Positions 44,975 through 54,700 of a stretch of DNA of 64,000 bases are shown one piece after another. Origin of the DNA: Flavobacterium hydatis (lineage in GTDB: Bacteria; Bacteroidota; Bacteroidia; Flavobacteriales; Flavobacteriaceae). Under the pieces are notes generated by a model. It searched no databases. It was given only the letters and a program-made list of their open reading frames with translations, and was not told the DNA's origin. The position numbers and the translations under genes are program-made. Every line of letters starts with the position of its first letter. The stretch's first letter is position 1. Location: the NCBI RefSeq assembly GCF_000737695.1, contig NZ_JPRM01000027.1, positions 62,001 to 126,000 of the forward strand, written 5' to 3'.

Positions 44975-45217
44975 TTATATCAACCCGTTGGATGCAATTA
45001 CTGCGTCTATTCGCTTCGTTCAGGTCTTAAAAAAATTATTTAACACATAGAAACATAGGTTTTATGTATAAAAAAAGAGAACAAAAGAAATATATTTCTT
45101 TCACATAGCTAGGCTAGCTATGTGCATTTAAAACAAGTGAAACGTCTTTTTTGCATGTACAAAACCTATGTTTCTATGTGTTAAAATTAATTGCAACCAA
45201 TGGGTTAATTATATCAG
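44975..45217. repeat. Nested inverted repeat, ~240 bp
   Basis: Outer: ATCAACCCGTTGGATGCAAT (44980-) against ATTGCAACCAATGGGTTAAT. Middle: ACACATAGAAACATAGGTTT (~45041) against AAACCTATGTTTCTATGTGT (~45162). Centre: CACATAGCTAG-G-CTAGCTATGTG, a perfect 23-bp palindrome near 45103-45125. Fills the gap before dsbD. Confidence 0.8.
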
Positions 45218-45280
45218 TATAAAACACTAAATAAAAATCAAATTATCACCAGAACAATTCGTTCTGATTAAACTTATAAA

Positions 45281-47251
45281 ATGAAGAAAATCTTATATTT
45301 ATTATTACTGATTTTTGCCTTTGCAAAAGTCCAGGCACAGATTATAAATCCTGTGAAATGGGAAGCTTCAATTGAGAAAAAGTCCGACTCTGAATATTTA
45401 CTTTCTTTTAAAGGAGCTATCGAATCAGGTTGGCATGTGTATTCTCAATTCACTCCCGAAGATGGTCCGCTACCTGCCGAATTTCTTTTTCATGATAACA
45501 AAAACAATTATGAACTTATTGGAAAAGCAACTGAAAGCAAAACGAAACGAGCCTTTAATGAAATCTTTGGTGTAGATGAAATCTTCTTTTCAGATAAAGT
45601 AATTTTTACTCAATTAATCAAACAAATTAATCCTGAAAAAGAAACCATACAAGTAGAACTTTCTTACCAAGTTTGTAAAGAAAATTGCATTAGCGAAACA
45701 AAATATTTTGAGTTTAATCTTAAAACGCTTGAAGCAAAAGAAATCCAAGCTGCAGCTATTGTAAACGAAAAAACGACCAAAACAGACGCAACCGTTACGG
45801 TAGAAAAAAAAGCAGAACCTAAAGAATCAGATTCTAGTTTGTACATGATTTTCTTTATTGCTTTCTTATCTGGATTTGCAGCATTGCTTACACCTTGTGT
45901 ATTCCCGATGATCCCAATGACGGTAAGTTTTTTTACAAAACAAAGTAAAACTAAAGCCAAAGGAATCAAAAATGCCATTATATATGGCGTTTCTATCATC
46001 TTAATTTATGTATTTCTAGGAAGTGTAATTACCTTAATATTTGGTGCCGATGCCCTAAATGCATTATCCACCAATGTTTGGTTTAATATAATTTTCTTTG
46101 TGTTATTGGTTGTATTTGCTTTATCCTTTTTAGGTGCTTTCGAAATTATGTTGCCTAATTCTTGGGCAAATAAAGTTGACCGTCAAGCGGATAAAGGTGG
46201 AATATTAGGAATCGTATTTATGGCATTAGCACTTGCCATTGTTTCTTTTTCTTGTACTGGACCAATTATAGGAACTTTACTGGTAGAAGCAGCTTCTAAA
46301 GGTGGAATTGCTCCAATTGTAGGTATGTTAGGTTTCTCATCTGCATTAGCATTACCATTTATGTTATTTGCTATGTTCCCAGGTTGGCTAAATACATTAC
46401 CAAAATCTGGTGGATGGTTAAATACAGTAAAAGTATTTTTAGGATTCCTAGAACTGGCTTTAGCATTTAAGTTTTTATCAAATGCCGATTTGGTATTGCA
46501 ATTACATTGGTTTGAAAGAGAAATTTTCTTAGCCATTTGGATAGCGATATTCGGTACATTAGCATTCTACTTATTCGGGAAAATAACCTTGCCACATGAT
46601 TCTCCTATAACTTCTATTTCGGTAGGAAGATTGTCTATGGGATTGGTTGTATTGGTATTTACAATATATCTTATTCCAGGATTATGGGGTGCGCCTTTAA
46701 AACTTATTAGTGGCTTCCCTCCTCCTATGACGTATAGCGAATCTCCTTATGGTGTGGGTGGCACAAGCAAACAAACTGCATCGGCAATAGCATTACCAGA
46801 CGGAGCGCACAAAGGTCCGCATGATATTATGGCTTTTACCGATTATGAAAAAGGATTGGCTTACGCCAAAAGTGTAAACAAACCTATCCTTTTAGATTTT
46901 ACAGGATTTGCTTGTGTAAATTGTCGAAAAATGGAAGATTACGTTTGGTCTGATCCACGTATTTTATCCATACTAAATAATGAAGTAGTTTTGATTTCGC
47001 TATATGTTGATGATAAAAGAGAATTGCCAATTGAGGAACAATATACCTCAAAAGAAACTGGTAAAAAGATAAAATCAATAGGGAACAAATGGAGTGATTT
47101 TCAGATTACCCGTTATAAAGCAAATGCGCAACCGTATTATATTATACTAGATACCAATGAGCAAAGCTTAAATAAACCTACTGGATATACACCAAATATT
47201 ACAGAATATGAGCAATGGTTGAAATCTGGAATCGAGGGATTTAAAAAGTAG
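45281..47251 (+). CDS. dsbD: Thiol:disulfide interchange protein DsbD
   Basis: 656 residues. Signal peptide to VQAQ; N-terminal periplasmic domain (~20-160; YQVCKENCISETKYF holds the redox cysteines); membrane domain with 8-9 helices (~190-480) and the conserved cysteines in TPCVFPMIPMTVSFF and SFSCTGPIIGTLL; C-terminal thioredoxin domain with GFACVNCRKMED (~546). Transfers electrons from cytoplasmic thioredoxin to periplasmic thiol proteins. Here it would reduce the two TlpA-like proteins and cysteine-rich metal binders just upstream. A small CAGAAC/GTTCTG palindrome (45250-45266) precedes the start. Confidence 0.93.
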   Translation: MKKILYLLLLIFAFAKVQAQIINPVKWEASIEKKSDSEYLLSFKGAIESGWHVYSQFTPEDGPLPAEFLFHDNKNNYELIGKATESKTKRAFNEIFGVDEIFFSDKVIFTQLIKQINPEKETIQVELSYQVCKENCISETKYFEFNLKTLEAKEIQAAAIVNEKTTKTDATVTVEKKAEPKESDSSLYMIFFIAFLSGFAALLTPCVFPMIPMTVSFFTKQSKTKAKGIKNAIIYGVSIILIYVFLGSVITLIFGADALNALSTNVWFNIIFFVLLVVFALSFLGAFEIMLPNSWANKVDRQADKGGILGIVFMALALAIVSFSCTGPIIGTLLVEAASKGGIAPIVGMLGFSSALALPFMLFAMFPGWLNTLPKSGGWLNTVKVFLGFLELALAFKFLSNADLVLQLHWFEREIFLAIWIAIFGTLAFYLFGKITLPHDSPITSISVGRLSMGLVVLVFTIYLIPGLWGAPLKLISGFPPPMTYSESPYGVGGTSKQTASAIALPDGAHKGPHDIMAFTDYEKGLAYAKSVNKPILLDFTGFACVNCRKMEDYVWSDPRILSILNNEVVLISLYVDDKRELPIEEQYTSKETGKKIKSIGNKWSDFQITRYKANAQPYYIILDTNEQSLNKPTGYTPNITEYEQWLKSGIEGFKK

Positions 47252-47265
47252 TTTTAGGGAATTTA

Positions 47266-47436
47266 ACCGCAAAGTTTTTTAAGTTTTAAAATCTGTGGCT
47301 AAAATTTAAACGCAAAGTTCGCAAAGGGTTACGCAAAGTACGCTAAGTTTTAAAATCAGTGGTTAAAAAAGTATTTAGTACAAGTACACAGTCTCAGAAC
47401 CTTTGTACCTCTGTACCTTTGAACCTTTGTACCTTA
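47266..47436. repeat. CGCAAAG 9-nt units followed by octamer array
   Basis: AACCGCAAAG, ACGCAAAGTTCGCAAAGGGTTACGCAAAG (9-nt spaced units), then CAGT words (~47371-47395), then CTTTGTAC CTCTGTAC CTTTGAAC CTTTGTAC (47401-47435) with a strict 8-nt period. Confidence 0.75.
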
Positions 47437-47475
47437 AAAAAAGGCTTCCCAAAATATTTTGGGAAGCCTTTTTTG
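47436..47475. terminator. Strong terminator after dsbD
   Basis: AAGGCTTCCCAAAATA and its exact inverse form a 16-bp stem, flanked by A7 and T6. Ends the dsbD transcript before the two-component system. Confidence 0.9.
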
Positions 47476-47524
47476 CAATAAAATCAGTTTCAAAATAGTC
47501 ATACACAAAAAGTATCTTATTTTT

Positions 47525-47532
47525 TATATTTG
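47525..47532 (+). promoter_or_regulatory. -7 promoter element of the two-component operon
   Basis: TATATTTG fits TAnnTTTG, 39 nt before ATG 47572. The longer reading frame begins with the TTG inside this element, so that start is rejected. Confidence 0.55.
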
Positions 47533-47571
47533 AAGGCTAAACTAAAAAAAGGAAATAGTAACTTTATAACG

Positions 47572-48252
47572 ATGAATATTTTAGTAATAGAAGACAACCA
47601 AAGAGTAGCCGAACTAATCCTAAGAGGACTTGAAGAACACGGTTTTATACCTACAATCGCTTATGATGGTCGCTCAGGAAAAAAGTTAGCCCTTAATAAT
47701 CAGTACGATTTGATTATAACAGATATTATTTTGCCAAAACTCGATGGCTTAGATTTATGCAAAGAAATACGTTTAGTAAAACCCGATTTACCTATAATAA
47801 TGCTAACTGCATTGGGTACAACCGACGATAAAGTAGAAGGTTTTGATGCCGGAGCAGACGATTATCTGACAAAACCCTTTGAAATGAGGGAACTTTTGGT
47901 ACGTATAAGAGCTTTATTAAAACGCAGTAATAACAACATCAATAATACTGGGTTTATCCTGAAATATGCCGATCTTGAAATGAATCTGCAAACCAAAAGC
48001 ATAAAACGAAATGAAACCGAAATAAACCTTACTCCAAAGGAATTTAAACTCTTAGAATATATGCTGCAAAACTCTGAACGTGTTTTATCACGAACAGAGA
48101 TTGCAGAGAAAGTATGGGATACACATTTTGATACTGGCACCAATTTTATTGATGTGTACATAAACTATCTGAGAAAAAAAATTGATAAAGATTTTGATAA
48201 AAAACTCATTCATACACGATCAGGAATGGGATTTATTTTGAAAGTAGAATGA
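47572..48252 (+). CDS. OmpR/PhoB-type response regulator (CusR-like)
   Basis: 226 residues from MNILVIEDNQRVAELILRGL. Receiver domain with phosphoacceptor Asp51 (IITDIILPKLDG), acidic pair E7/D8, conserved Thr in IMLTALG and Lys in DDYLTKPF. Winged-helix DNA-binding domain (~125-226; EINLTPKEFKLLEYML, VLSRTEIAEKVWD, NFIDVYINYLRKKID, HTRSGMGFIL). The last codons overlap the kinase start (ATGA at 48249). The adjacent metal RND operon makes metal-responsive control of efflux likely (inference). Confidence 0.93.
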   Translation: MNILVIEDNQRVAELILRGLEEHGFIPTIAYDGRSGKKLALNNQYDLIITDIILPKLDGLDLCKEIRLVKPDLPIIMLTALGTTDDKVEGFDAGADDYLTKPFEMRELLVRIRALLKRSNNNINNTGFILKYADLEMNLQTKSIKRNETEINLTPKEFKLLEYMLQNSERVLSRTEIAEKVWDTHFDTGTNFIDVYINYLRKKIDKDFDKKLIHTRSGMGFILKVE

Positions 48253-49634
48253 AAATCCGAACCCGATTAACCATATTATTTACTTTAATAACAGCCACTA
48301 TCTTATTAGTGTTTGCTGCTATTATATTGATTTCTGCTAAAGAAAATAGAGAGAAAGAATTTTATGCTTTATTAAAAAAAGAAGCAATTACAAAAGCTAA
48401 CTTGTTCTTTAATGCCAAAGTAAATAGTAAGACGCTACAAAACATTTACAGAAATAATAGAGAAACATTAAACGAAGTAGAAGTTGCTATTTATACAACT
48501 TCATTTCAATTATTATATCATGATGCAGTAGACATTGATGTTGTAAAAGAAACCAAACCAATGATTGATGAAATCGCAAAAAAAAGCGAAATACAATTTT
48601 ATCAAAATGATTGGCAAATAATCGGAATTAAATATAAATTTCAGCAAAAGGAATATATTGTTACTGCTGCGGCTTACGATGGATTTGGGTATATCAAATT
48701 ACATAATTTGCTTAAAACCTGCATTATTGTTTTCATAATATCTATTTTGCTTCTTTATATGGTTGGTCGTTTCTTTTCAAAAAAAGCATTCGAACCTATT
48801 GTTAGAATGACAAATCAAGCGCAAAATATTTCTGCAACAAATCTTAAATCACGCATTGATACAAACGAAAGCAAAGATGAAATTTCTGAGTTGGCAACTA
48901 CTTTTAATAAGATGCTAAACCGCTTAGAAAACTCCTTTGATTCACAAAAGCAGTTTGTTTCTAATATCTCTCATGAACTACGAACACCTCTTTCTGCTAT
49001 TATTACAGAACTGGAAATCTCAACTAATAAAGAACGAAATAACGAGGAATATAAAGTTGTTATTTTAAATACCTTACAAGATGCTACCAAATTAGCCAAA
49101 CTATCTAATAGCATTCTTGATCTTGCCAAAGCAAGTTATGATCCGTCAAAAATAGCATTTAGACAAGTTCGCATTGATGAAATTTTACTAGATGCCTGCC
49201 AGCAAGTTCAAAAAGCAAATCTTGATTATAATATCTCCATTCATTTTGAAAGTGATTTTGAAGACGACGATCAAATTTCGATTAATGGAAATGAATATCT
49301 ATTAAAAGTCGCCTTTCTAAACTTATTCGAAAATGGCTGTAAATTCTCAGACAATCACCAAAGTAAAGTAAATATTTTGCTCCAAAATGATAAAATTATT
49401 CTGCAATTTATCGATAATGGAATTGGTATTTTAGAAGAAGATTTAAAACATATCTTTAAACCATTCTACCGAGGTCTAAATAAAATTTATGCCGACGGAA
49501 ATGGTATTGGATTGTCCTTAACCGAAAAAATTATCTTACTACATAAAGGGACTATCTCTGTTACATCTGATAAAAAATCAGGTACTATATTTACCGTTGT
49601 GCTTTACCATGACATCAAAAATACTACAGATTAA
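48249..49634 (+). CDS. Sensor histidine kinase of the metal-efflux locus
   Basis: 461 residues. Transmembrane helix 1 (~8-29), periplasmic sensor (~30-156), helix 2 (~157-175), HAMP (~176-230), HisKA with phosphoacceptor His242 (NISHELRTPLSA), HATPase with N box LFENGCKFS, G boxes DNGIGI and GNGIGLSL. The sensor loop has a His-Asp (YHDAVDIDV) but no obvious metal cluster. Start overlaps the regulator gene by 4 nt. Partner of 47572. Confidence 0.92.
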   Translation: MKIRTRLTILFTLITATILLVFAAIILISAKENREKEFYALLKKEAITKANLFFNAKVNSKTLQNIYRNNRETLNEVEVAIYTTSFQLLYHDAVDIDVVKETKPMIDEIAKKSEIQFYQNDWQIIGIKYKFQQKEYIVTAAAYDGFGYIKLHNLLKTCIIVFIISILLLYMVGRFFSKKAFEPIVRMTNQAQNISATNLKSRIDTNESKDEISELATTFNKMLNRLENSFDSQKQFVSNISHELRTPLSAIITELEISTNKERNNEEYKVVILNTLQDATKLAKLSNSILDLAKASYDPSKIAFRQVRIDEILLDACQQVQKANLDYNISIHFESDFEDDDQISINGNEYLLKVAFLNLFENGCKFSDNHQSKVNILLQNDKIILQFIDNGIGILEEDLKHIFKPFYRGLNKIYADGNGIGLSLTEKIILLHKGTISVTSDKKSGTIFTVVLYHDIKNTTD

Positions 49635-49644
49635 AGTAGGAGCC

Positions 49645-49850
49645 TATTAAGGAACGCGGATGACGCAGATTCGCTATCGCGAAAACGCGGATAAAAACGG
49701 ATTTTTTTCTATTGTTATCTTTTAAATCCGTTTTTATCCGCGTCTTTACTTTTGTAAATCCACGGCATCCGCGTTCCTTTATTTGACGTTAATCTTTTAG
49801 CAATCTATGTGTAAATCCGCGTCATCCGCGTCCCTTCATAAGATACCGTC
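49645..49850. repeat. Nested inverted repeat, CGCGGAT family, copy 2
   Basis: AAGGAACGCGGATGACGCAG (49650-) and AACGCGGATAAAAACGGATT pair with AAATCCGTTTTTATCCGCGT and CGGCATCCGCGTTCCTTT (to ~49780). A further half copy, AAATCCGCGTCATCCGCGTC, follows to ~49838. Same words as the 38.0-kb element. Confidence 0.8.
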
Positions 49851-50233
49851 TCTAATAAAATTCTAATTTTTTTCTAAAACATCTCTAACCGCCCCTCTTC
49901 AGGGGTTGTTTTATTTTTGCAGCATTATAAACGGAAAATAATTTATTCAATACAATCTAAAATGGACATTCCTCCACTTCTCTGTAAACAAAAATTATAA
50001 ATTTCGCTTCTGCTGATATGTCATTGACTTTTTCGCAGCAGCGAATTAAAATCAAAAAATCATGTCGAAAATCTTCTTTAAAACTTCACCAAAAAAATTA
50101 AATGCTGATTAAAAATTAGCATTAAAATCTCCAACGCCAATCTTTAATTTCACTTGTTTCTCTCCTTTATTTGAGATACAACGCTGTTATCGCTTGTTAA
50201 TACAATTCGTAAAATATATTAATAAAAACTACT
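49851..50233. other. Upstream region of the RND operon
   Basis: Contains a CCCCTCTTCAGGGG hairpin (49892-49905) directly before a TATTTTTG (49912-49919), a possible promoter -7 element with an operator-like palindrome. The leader to 50234 would then be ~310 nt. No ORF was recognised. Confidence 0.4.
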
Positions 50234-51406
50234 ATGATCCTTAAAAGAAACCTCAACCTCAACACCCAGATATTTAAAAGCTTAAACAGAAAATTACAAT
50301 ATCTGAATATGCTATTTTTTCTGATGATGATAACAATTTTCACCGCTTGTAATGATAAAAAAACTGCAACTGAAAATGAAAATTATTCTCTAAAAGGCGA
50401 TACGATTATTGTTCCTGCAACATCTACAATTGCGCCCAAACTAAAACTAGAAACGATTAAAAACGTATCCTACCAATTAGAATTAATCACTGCTGGAACT
50501 GTAAAAGCAATTCCGAATTTTTATGCCGAAATTGCGCCTCCTTTTTCTGGCAGAGTTACCAAAGTATATTTAAAACTAGGAATGAAAACTCAAGCTGGGA
50601 CACCACTTTTTGAAATGGTTTCGCCTGATTTTATCGATGCGCAAAAGAACTTCTTCCAAGCAAAATCAGCTTATCAAGTTGCTAAACTCTCCTTAAAACG
50701 TCAGCAAGATTTAAAAAGTAATGGAGTTGGTTCACAAAAAGATTTAGAAGAAGCTGAAACCAACTTTGAAGTCAACGAAAAAGAATATCAAAATGCAATT
50801 GCAAGTCTAAAAATATTTGGCGTAAATGTAAACAAACTAGTTTTTGGACAACCGCTCGTAATCACCTCTCCCATTGCAGGAGAAGTTATAACCAATGAAG
50901 TTGTAATGGGACAATACATTAAAGCAGATGATGCTCCTAAAGCAAAAGTTGCCGATTTAAAAAAGGTATGGGTTGCAGGACAAGTCAAAGAAAAAGACAT
51001 TCGGTTTATACAAAAATTAGATGGTGCCGAAATTCAGATTGCTTCCTATCCCGACAAGATAATTGTAGGGAGAATTTACCATGTCGACGAAATGGTCGAT
51101 GAATCCACCCGAAGTGTACAGGTTCTAATCGAATGCCTTAATGATAACCATACCTTGAAACCTGGAATGTATGTAACTGCAAAATTTATCGATACCCCAG
51201 AAAACACTTTGTTTGTTCCCGCTAAATCTGTACTACAATTTAACGACAAAAGTTTTGTGCTTGTACAGATTTCCAAAGGAAAATACATTAGACGTTACGT
51301 AGAAACTGGAATTTCTAACAAAGGAAAAATAGCCGTATTATCTGGATTAAAACCAAATGAAACAATTATAAGTGAAGGGGCTTTTTATCTTCTTGAAGCG
51401 AAGTAA
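50234..51406 (+). CDS. RND efflux periplasmic adaptor (CusB/CzcB-like)
   Basis: 390 residues. Probable lipoprotein: hydrophobic LFFLMMITIFTAC with the lipid-accepting Cys at 39. The long N-terminal stretch before it makes the start uncertain; ATG 50309 gives a leader with no basic residues. Beta-barrel/lipoyl segment AEIAPPFSGRVTKVYLKLGMKTQAGTPLFEMVSPD, alpha-hairpin (DAQKNFFQAKSAYQVAKLSLKRQQDLKSNG...), second lipoyl half ITSPIAGEVITNEVVMGQYIK, barrel and membrane-proximal domain to the end. Links the inner-membrane pump to the outer-membrane channel. No N-terminal Met/His metal motif is seen. Confidence 0.9.
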   Translation: MILKRNLNLNTQIFKSLNRKLQYLNMLFFLMMITIFTACNDKKTATENENYSLKGDTIIVPATSTIAPKLKLETIKNVSYQLELITAGTVKAIPNFYAEIAPPFSGRVTKVYLKLGMKTQAGTPLFEMVSPDFIDAQKNFFQAKSAYQVAKLSLKRQQDLKSNGVGSQKDLEEAETNFEVNEKEYQNAIASLKIFGVNVNKLVFGQPLVITSPIAGEVITNEVVMGQYIKADDAPKAKVADLKKVWVAGQVKEKDIRFIQKLDGAEIQIASYPDKIIVGRIYHVDEMVDESTRSVQVLIECLNDNHTLKPGMYVTAKFIDTPENTLFVPAKSVLQFNDKSFVLVQISKGKYIRRYVETGISNKGKIAVLSGLKPNETIISEGAFYLLEAK

Positions 51407-51745
51407 AAGTGTTCAGTATAAGTATTCAGTACTAGTATTCAGTCTCAGAACCTTAAACTTTACAATAAATCTTTTAATCAGTTAAAGAAAAAATTAACCG
51501 CAAAGGACGCAAAGGTTTACGGAAAGCTCGCAAAGTTTATCTCCAATATTGTCTTTTCGACGAAGGAGAAATCTCTATAAGTGGCTCGACAATGATTATG
51601 GAGTTTCTCACGAAGATTTCTCCTTCGTCGAAATGACAACCGAGACGAAATATCTATAATAAAAAAGCACTCAGCCTTAGAACCTTAGTTCCTCAGCACC
51701 TTTGAACCTTTGTGCCTTTAAAAGAACCTTTGAACCTTAAAAAGA
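51407..51745. repeat. Composite repeat gap before the RND pump gene
   Basis: In order: CAGT words (51410-51440); a short octamer run; AACCGCAAAGGACGCAAAGG (9-nt units, 51490-51530); an inverted repeat GTCTTTTCGACGAAGGAGAA (~51549) against TTCTCCTTCGTCGAAATGAC (~51620); then an octamer array (51668-51740: CTTAGAAC CTTAGTTC CTCAGCAC CTTTGAAC CTTTGTGC). The array reaches within 10 nt of the pump's ATG. Confidence 0.8.
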
Positions 51746-51750
51746 AAAAA

Positions 51751-54700
51751 ATGAAACAAAATATATTTGAAACAACAATTGTAAAACGCTGGCTGATTCT
51801 AGCGTTATTTTTACTACTCTCCTTATTTGGGTATTATTCATGGACACAACTCTCGGTAGAAGCTTATCCTGACATTGGCGATGTAACCTCGCAAGTGGTA
51901 ACACAAGTTCCGGGGTTGGCAGCCGAAGAAGTAGAACAACAAATTACTATTCCGATAGAACGTGCTATAAATGGTTTACCCGGAATGCATGTTATGCGAA
52001 GCAAAAGCACTTTTGGTTTATCTATGGTAACCATTGTTTTTGATGATGGTGTCGAAGATTACTTTGCTCGAACAAGAATTCAGGAGCGCTTAAACGATGT
52101 CGAATTACCTTATGGAGCAACTCCTGGTTTAGATCCGCTTACCTCTCCTACGGGTGAAATTTATCGCTACATTATTGAGAGTAAAAGTCATGATTTACGA
52201 GAATTAAGCGAATTACAAGAATACACGATTATCCCAAGAATAAAACAGGTTTCGGGTGTTGCCGATGTGACAAATTTTGGTGGAATCACTACTCAATATC
52301 AAGTGGAACTTGATCCTCGTAAAATAGAACAATATGGTTTATCACTAAGTGAAGTAACCGAAACTATCGAAAAAAATAATGCCAATGTGGGCGGAAGTGT
52401 TATTAATCGAGGAGATCAATCGTATGTTGTACGCGGAATAGGTTTGGTAAAAAATCTGAAGGATATTGGGCGTATTGTGGTGAAATCGGTAAATGGTGTT
52501 CCTATTTATCTCAATGATATTGGCACATTAAAATACGGAAATCTTGAGCGCAAAGGTGCTCTAGGATATTCAGACAAACGTGGTGCTGATTATTCGGATA
52601 ATATTGAAGGAATTATCCTTTTACTAAAAAACCAAAATCCATCTGTTGTATTAAAAGGTGTAAACGAAGCTGTTGATGATTTAAACAAAAATTACCTTCC
52701 CGAAGGTGTTCAGATTCATACTTTTTTAGACAGAACCGATTTGGTTGATACAACACTTACAACCGTTTCTCATACTTTGCTCGAAGGAATGGCATTGGTT
52801 ATTATTGTATTAATTGTTTTTCTGGGTAGTTGGAGAGGTGCTTTATTGGTGGCTATTACAATTCCGATTTCACTTTTAATCGCTTTTATCTTAATGAAAT
52901 TAACCAATATTCCTGCCAATTTACTTTCGTTAGGAGCAATCGATTTTGGAATTATTGTAGATGGAGCAATCGTAATGATGGAAACTATTCTGAAAAAACG
53001 AGAGGATAATGAAGAGGAAGAACTCACTGAAAGAAGCGTTGCAGAGAGGGTAAAAAGTGTTGCTCGACCTATCTTTTTTGCCACCTTGATTATTATTACT
53101 GCTTACTTACCCCTATTTGCTTTTGAACGTGTAGAGAAAAAACTATTCACTCCAATGGCATTTACAGTTGGTTATGCTCTTTTTGGAGCATTATTGGTGG
53201 CGTTGTTGCTTATTCCGGGATTAGCATATTTTATCTATCGCAAACCACAAAAAATGTATCATAATAAGTGGTTGGATAAACTGACGAATGCCTATCATAA
53301 TCGGATTTTAAAAATAATGAAGACTCCCAAAAAGGTATTTGCTCCTTTAATTGGTGTGTTATCTCTTGCTTTTATTCTTACTGTAATGGTCGGAAAAGAT
53401 TTTTTACCTCCATTAGATGAAGGTTCTATTTGGTTGCAGGTTTCATTACCGCCGGGGATTACTTTAGAGAAATCGAAAGAAATGAGTGATACGCTTCGAC
53501 ATCGAACTTTAAAACATGATGAAGTAACCTATATGATGGTTCAGGCAGGACGCAATGATGATGGAACAGATGCTTGGACTCCTTCGCATTACGAATGCAG
53601 CATTGGTTTAAAACCATATAGTCAATGGAAATCGGGTAAAACCAAAGCCGATTTAATAAAAGAACTTGCTGCTGAATATGCTACAATGCCAGGATATAAT
53701 GTTGGTTTTTCGCAACCTATGATTGATGGTGTAATGGATAAAATCTCTGGAGCGCACAGCGAATTAGTTGTAAAAATATATGGAGAGGATTATAAGGAAA
53801 CCCGCCGAATTGCCGAAGATATTATTAAAACATTACAAGGTGTAAAAGGTGCTGTAGATCTTGCTATAGATCAAGAACCGCCATTACCGCAAATACAAGT
53901 TATTGCCGACCGCCAGAAAATTGCACAGTATGGACTTAATGTAGATGATGTATCAGAATTAATAGAAGTTGCAATGGGTGGAAAAGCAGTTTCGCAAATT
54001 TTTATAGGCAATAAAGTCTATGATATCATAACGAGGTACAATGAAGAAAGTCGTAACAATCCTGAGAAAATAGGTAATCTAATGTTGACTAATTCCGAAG
54101 GTATTAAAATTCCATTATCTCAAGTATGCGATATCAAACTCAATACGGGAGAAAGTACAATTGCCAGAGAAATGAACAAACGCCATCTTACTGTTCGGTT
54201 AAATTTAAGAGGAACCGATTTGGGTTCTTTCCTAACCGAAGCTCAATCTAAGATCGAAGAGAAAGTAAAATATGACCACGAACAATTTAAAATAAAATGG
54301 GGAGGACAATTCGAGAATCAAGAACGAGCCTATAGCCATTTGGCAATAATAGTTCCTCTAGCCTTGGCACTAATGTTTGTATTGTTATATGGTGCCTTTG
54401 GGAAATTCCGTCAGGCAGGATTATTAATGAGTATCGTTCCGCTAGCATTATTTGGAGGAATGCTTGCGCTAAATGTTCGTGGTATGACACTCAATGTATC
54501 ATCCGCAGTAGGTTTTATTGCCTTGTTTGGAGTTGCGATACAAAACGGAGTCATAATGATTTCGCACATTAATCAGCTTCGTAAAAACGGAATGGATTTA
54601 CTAAGTGCAGTAACAAATGGTGCAAAACAACGCTTTCGTCCTGTATTAATGACTGCCACTGTTGCCGTATTAGGATTATTGCCAGCATCATTAGCAACAG

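Noticed and set aside
51712..51750. Upstream start for the RND pump
   Set aside because: The extra residues (MPLKEPLNLKKKK) are translated octamer repeat; ATG 51751 begins the conserved N-terminus.
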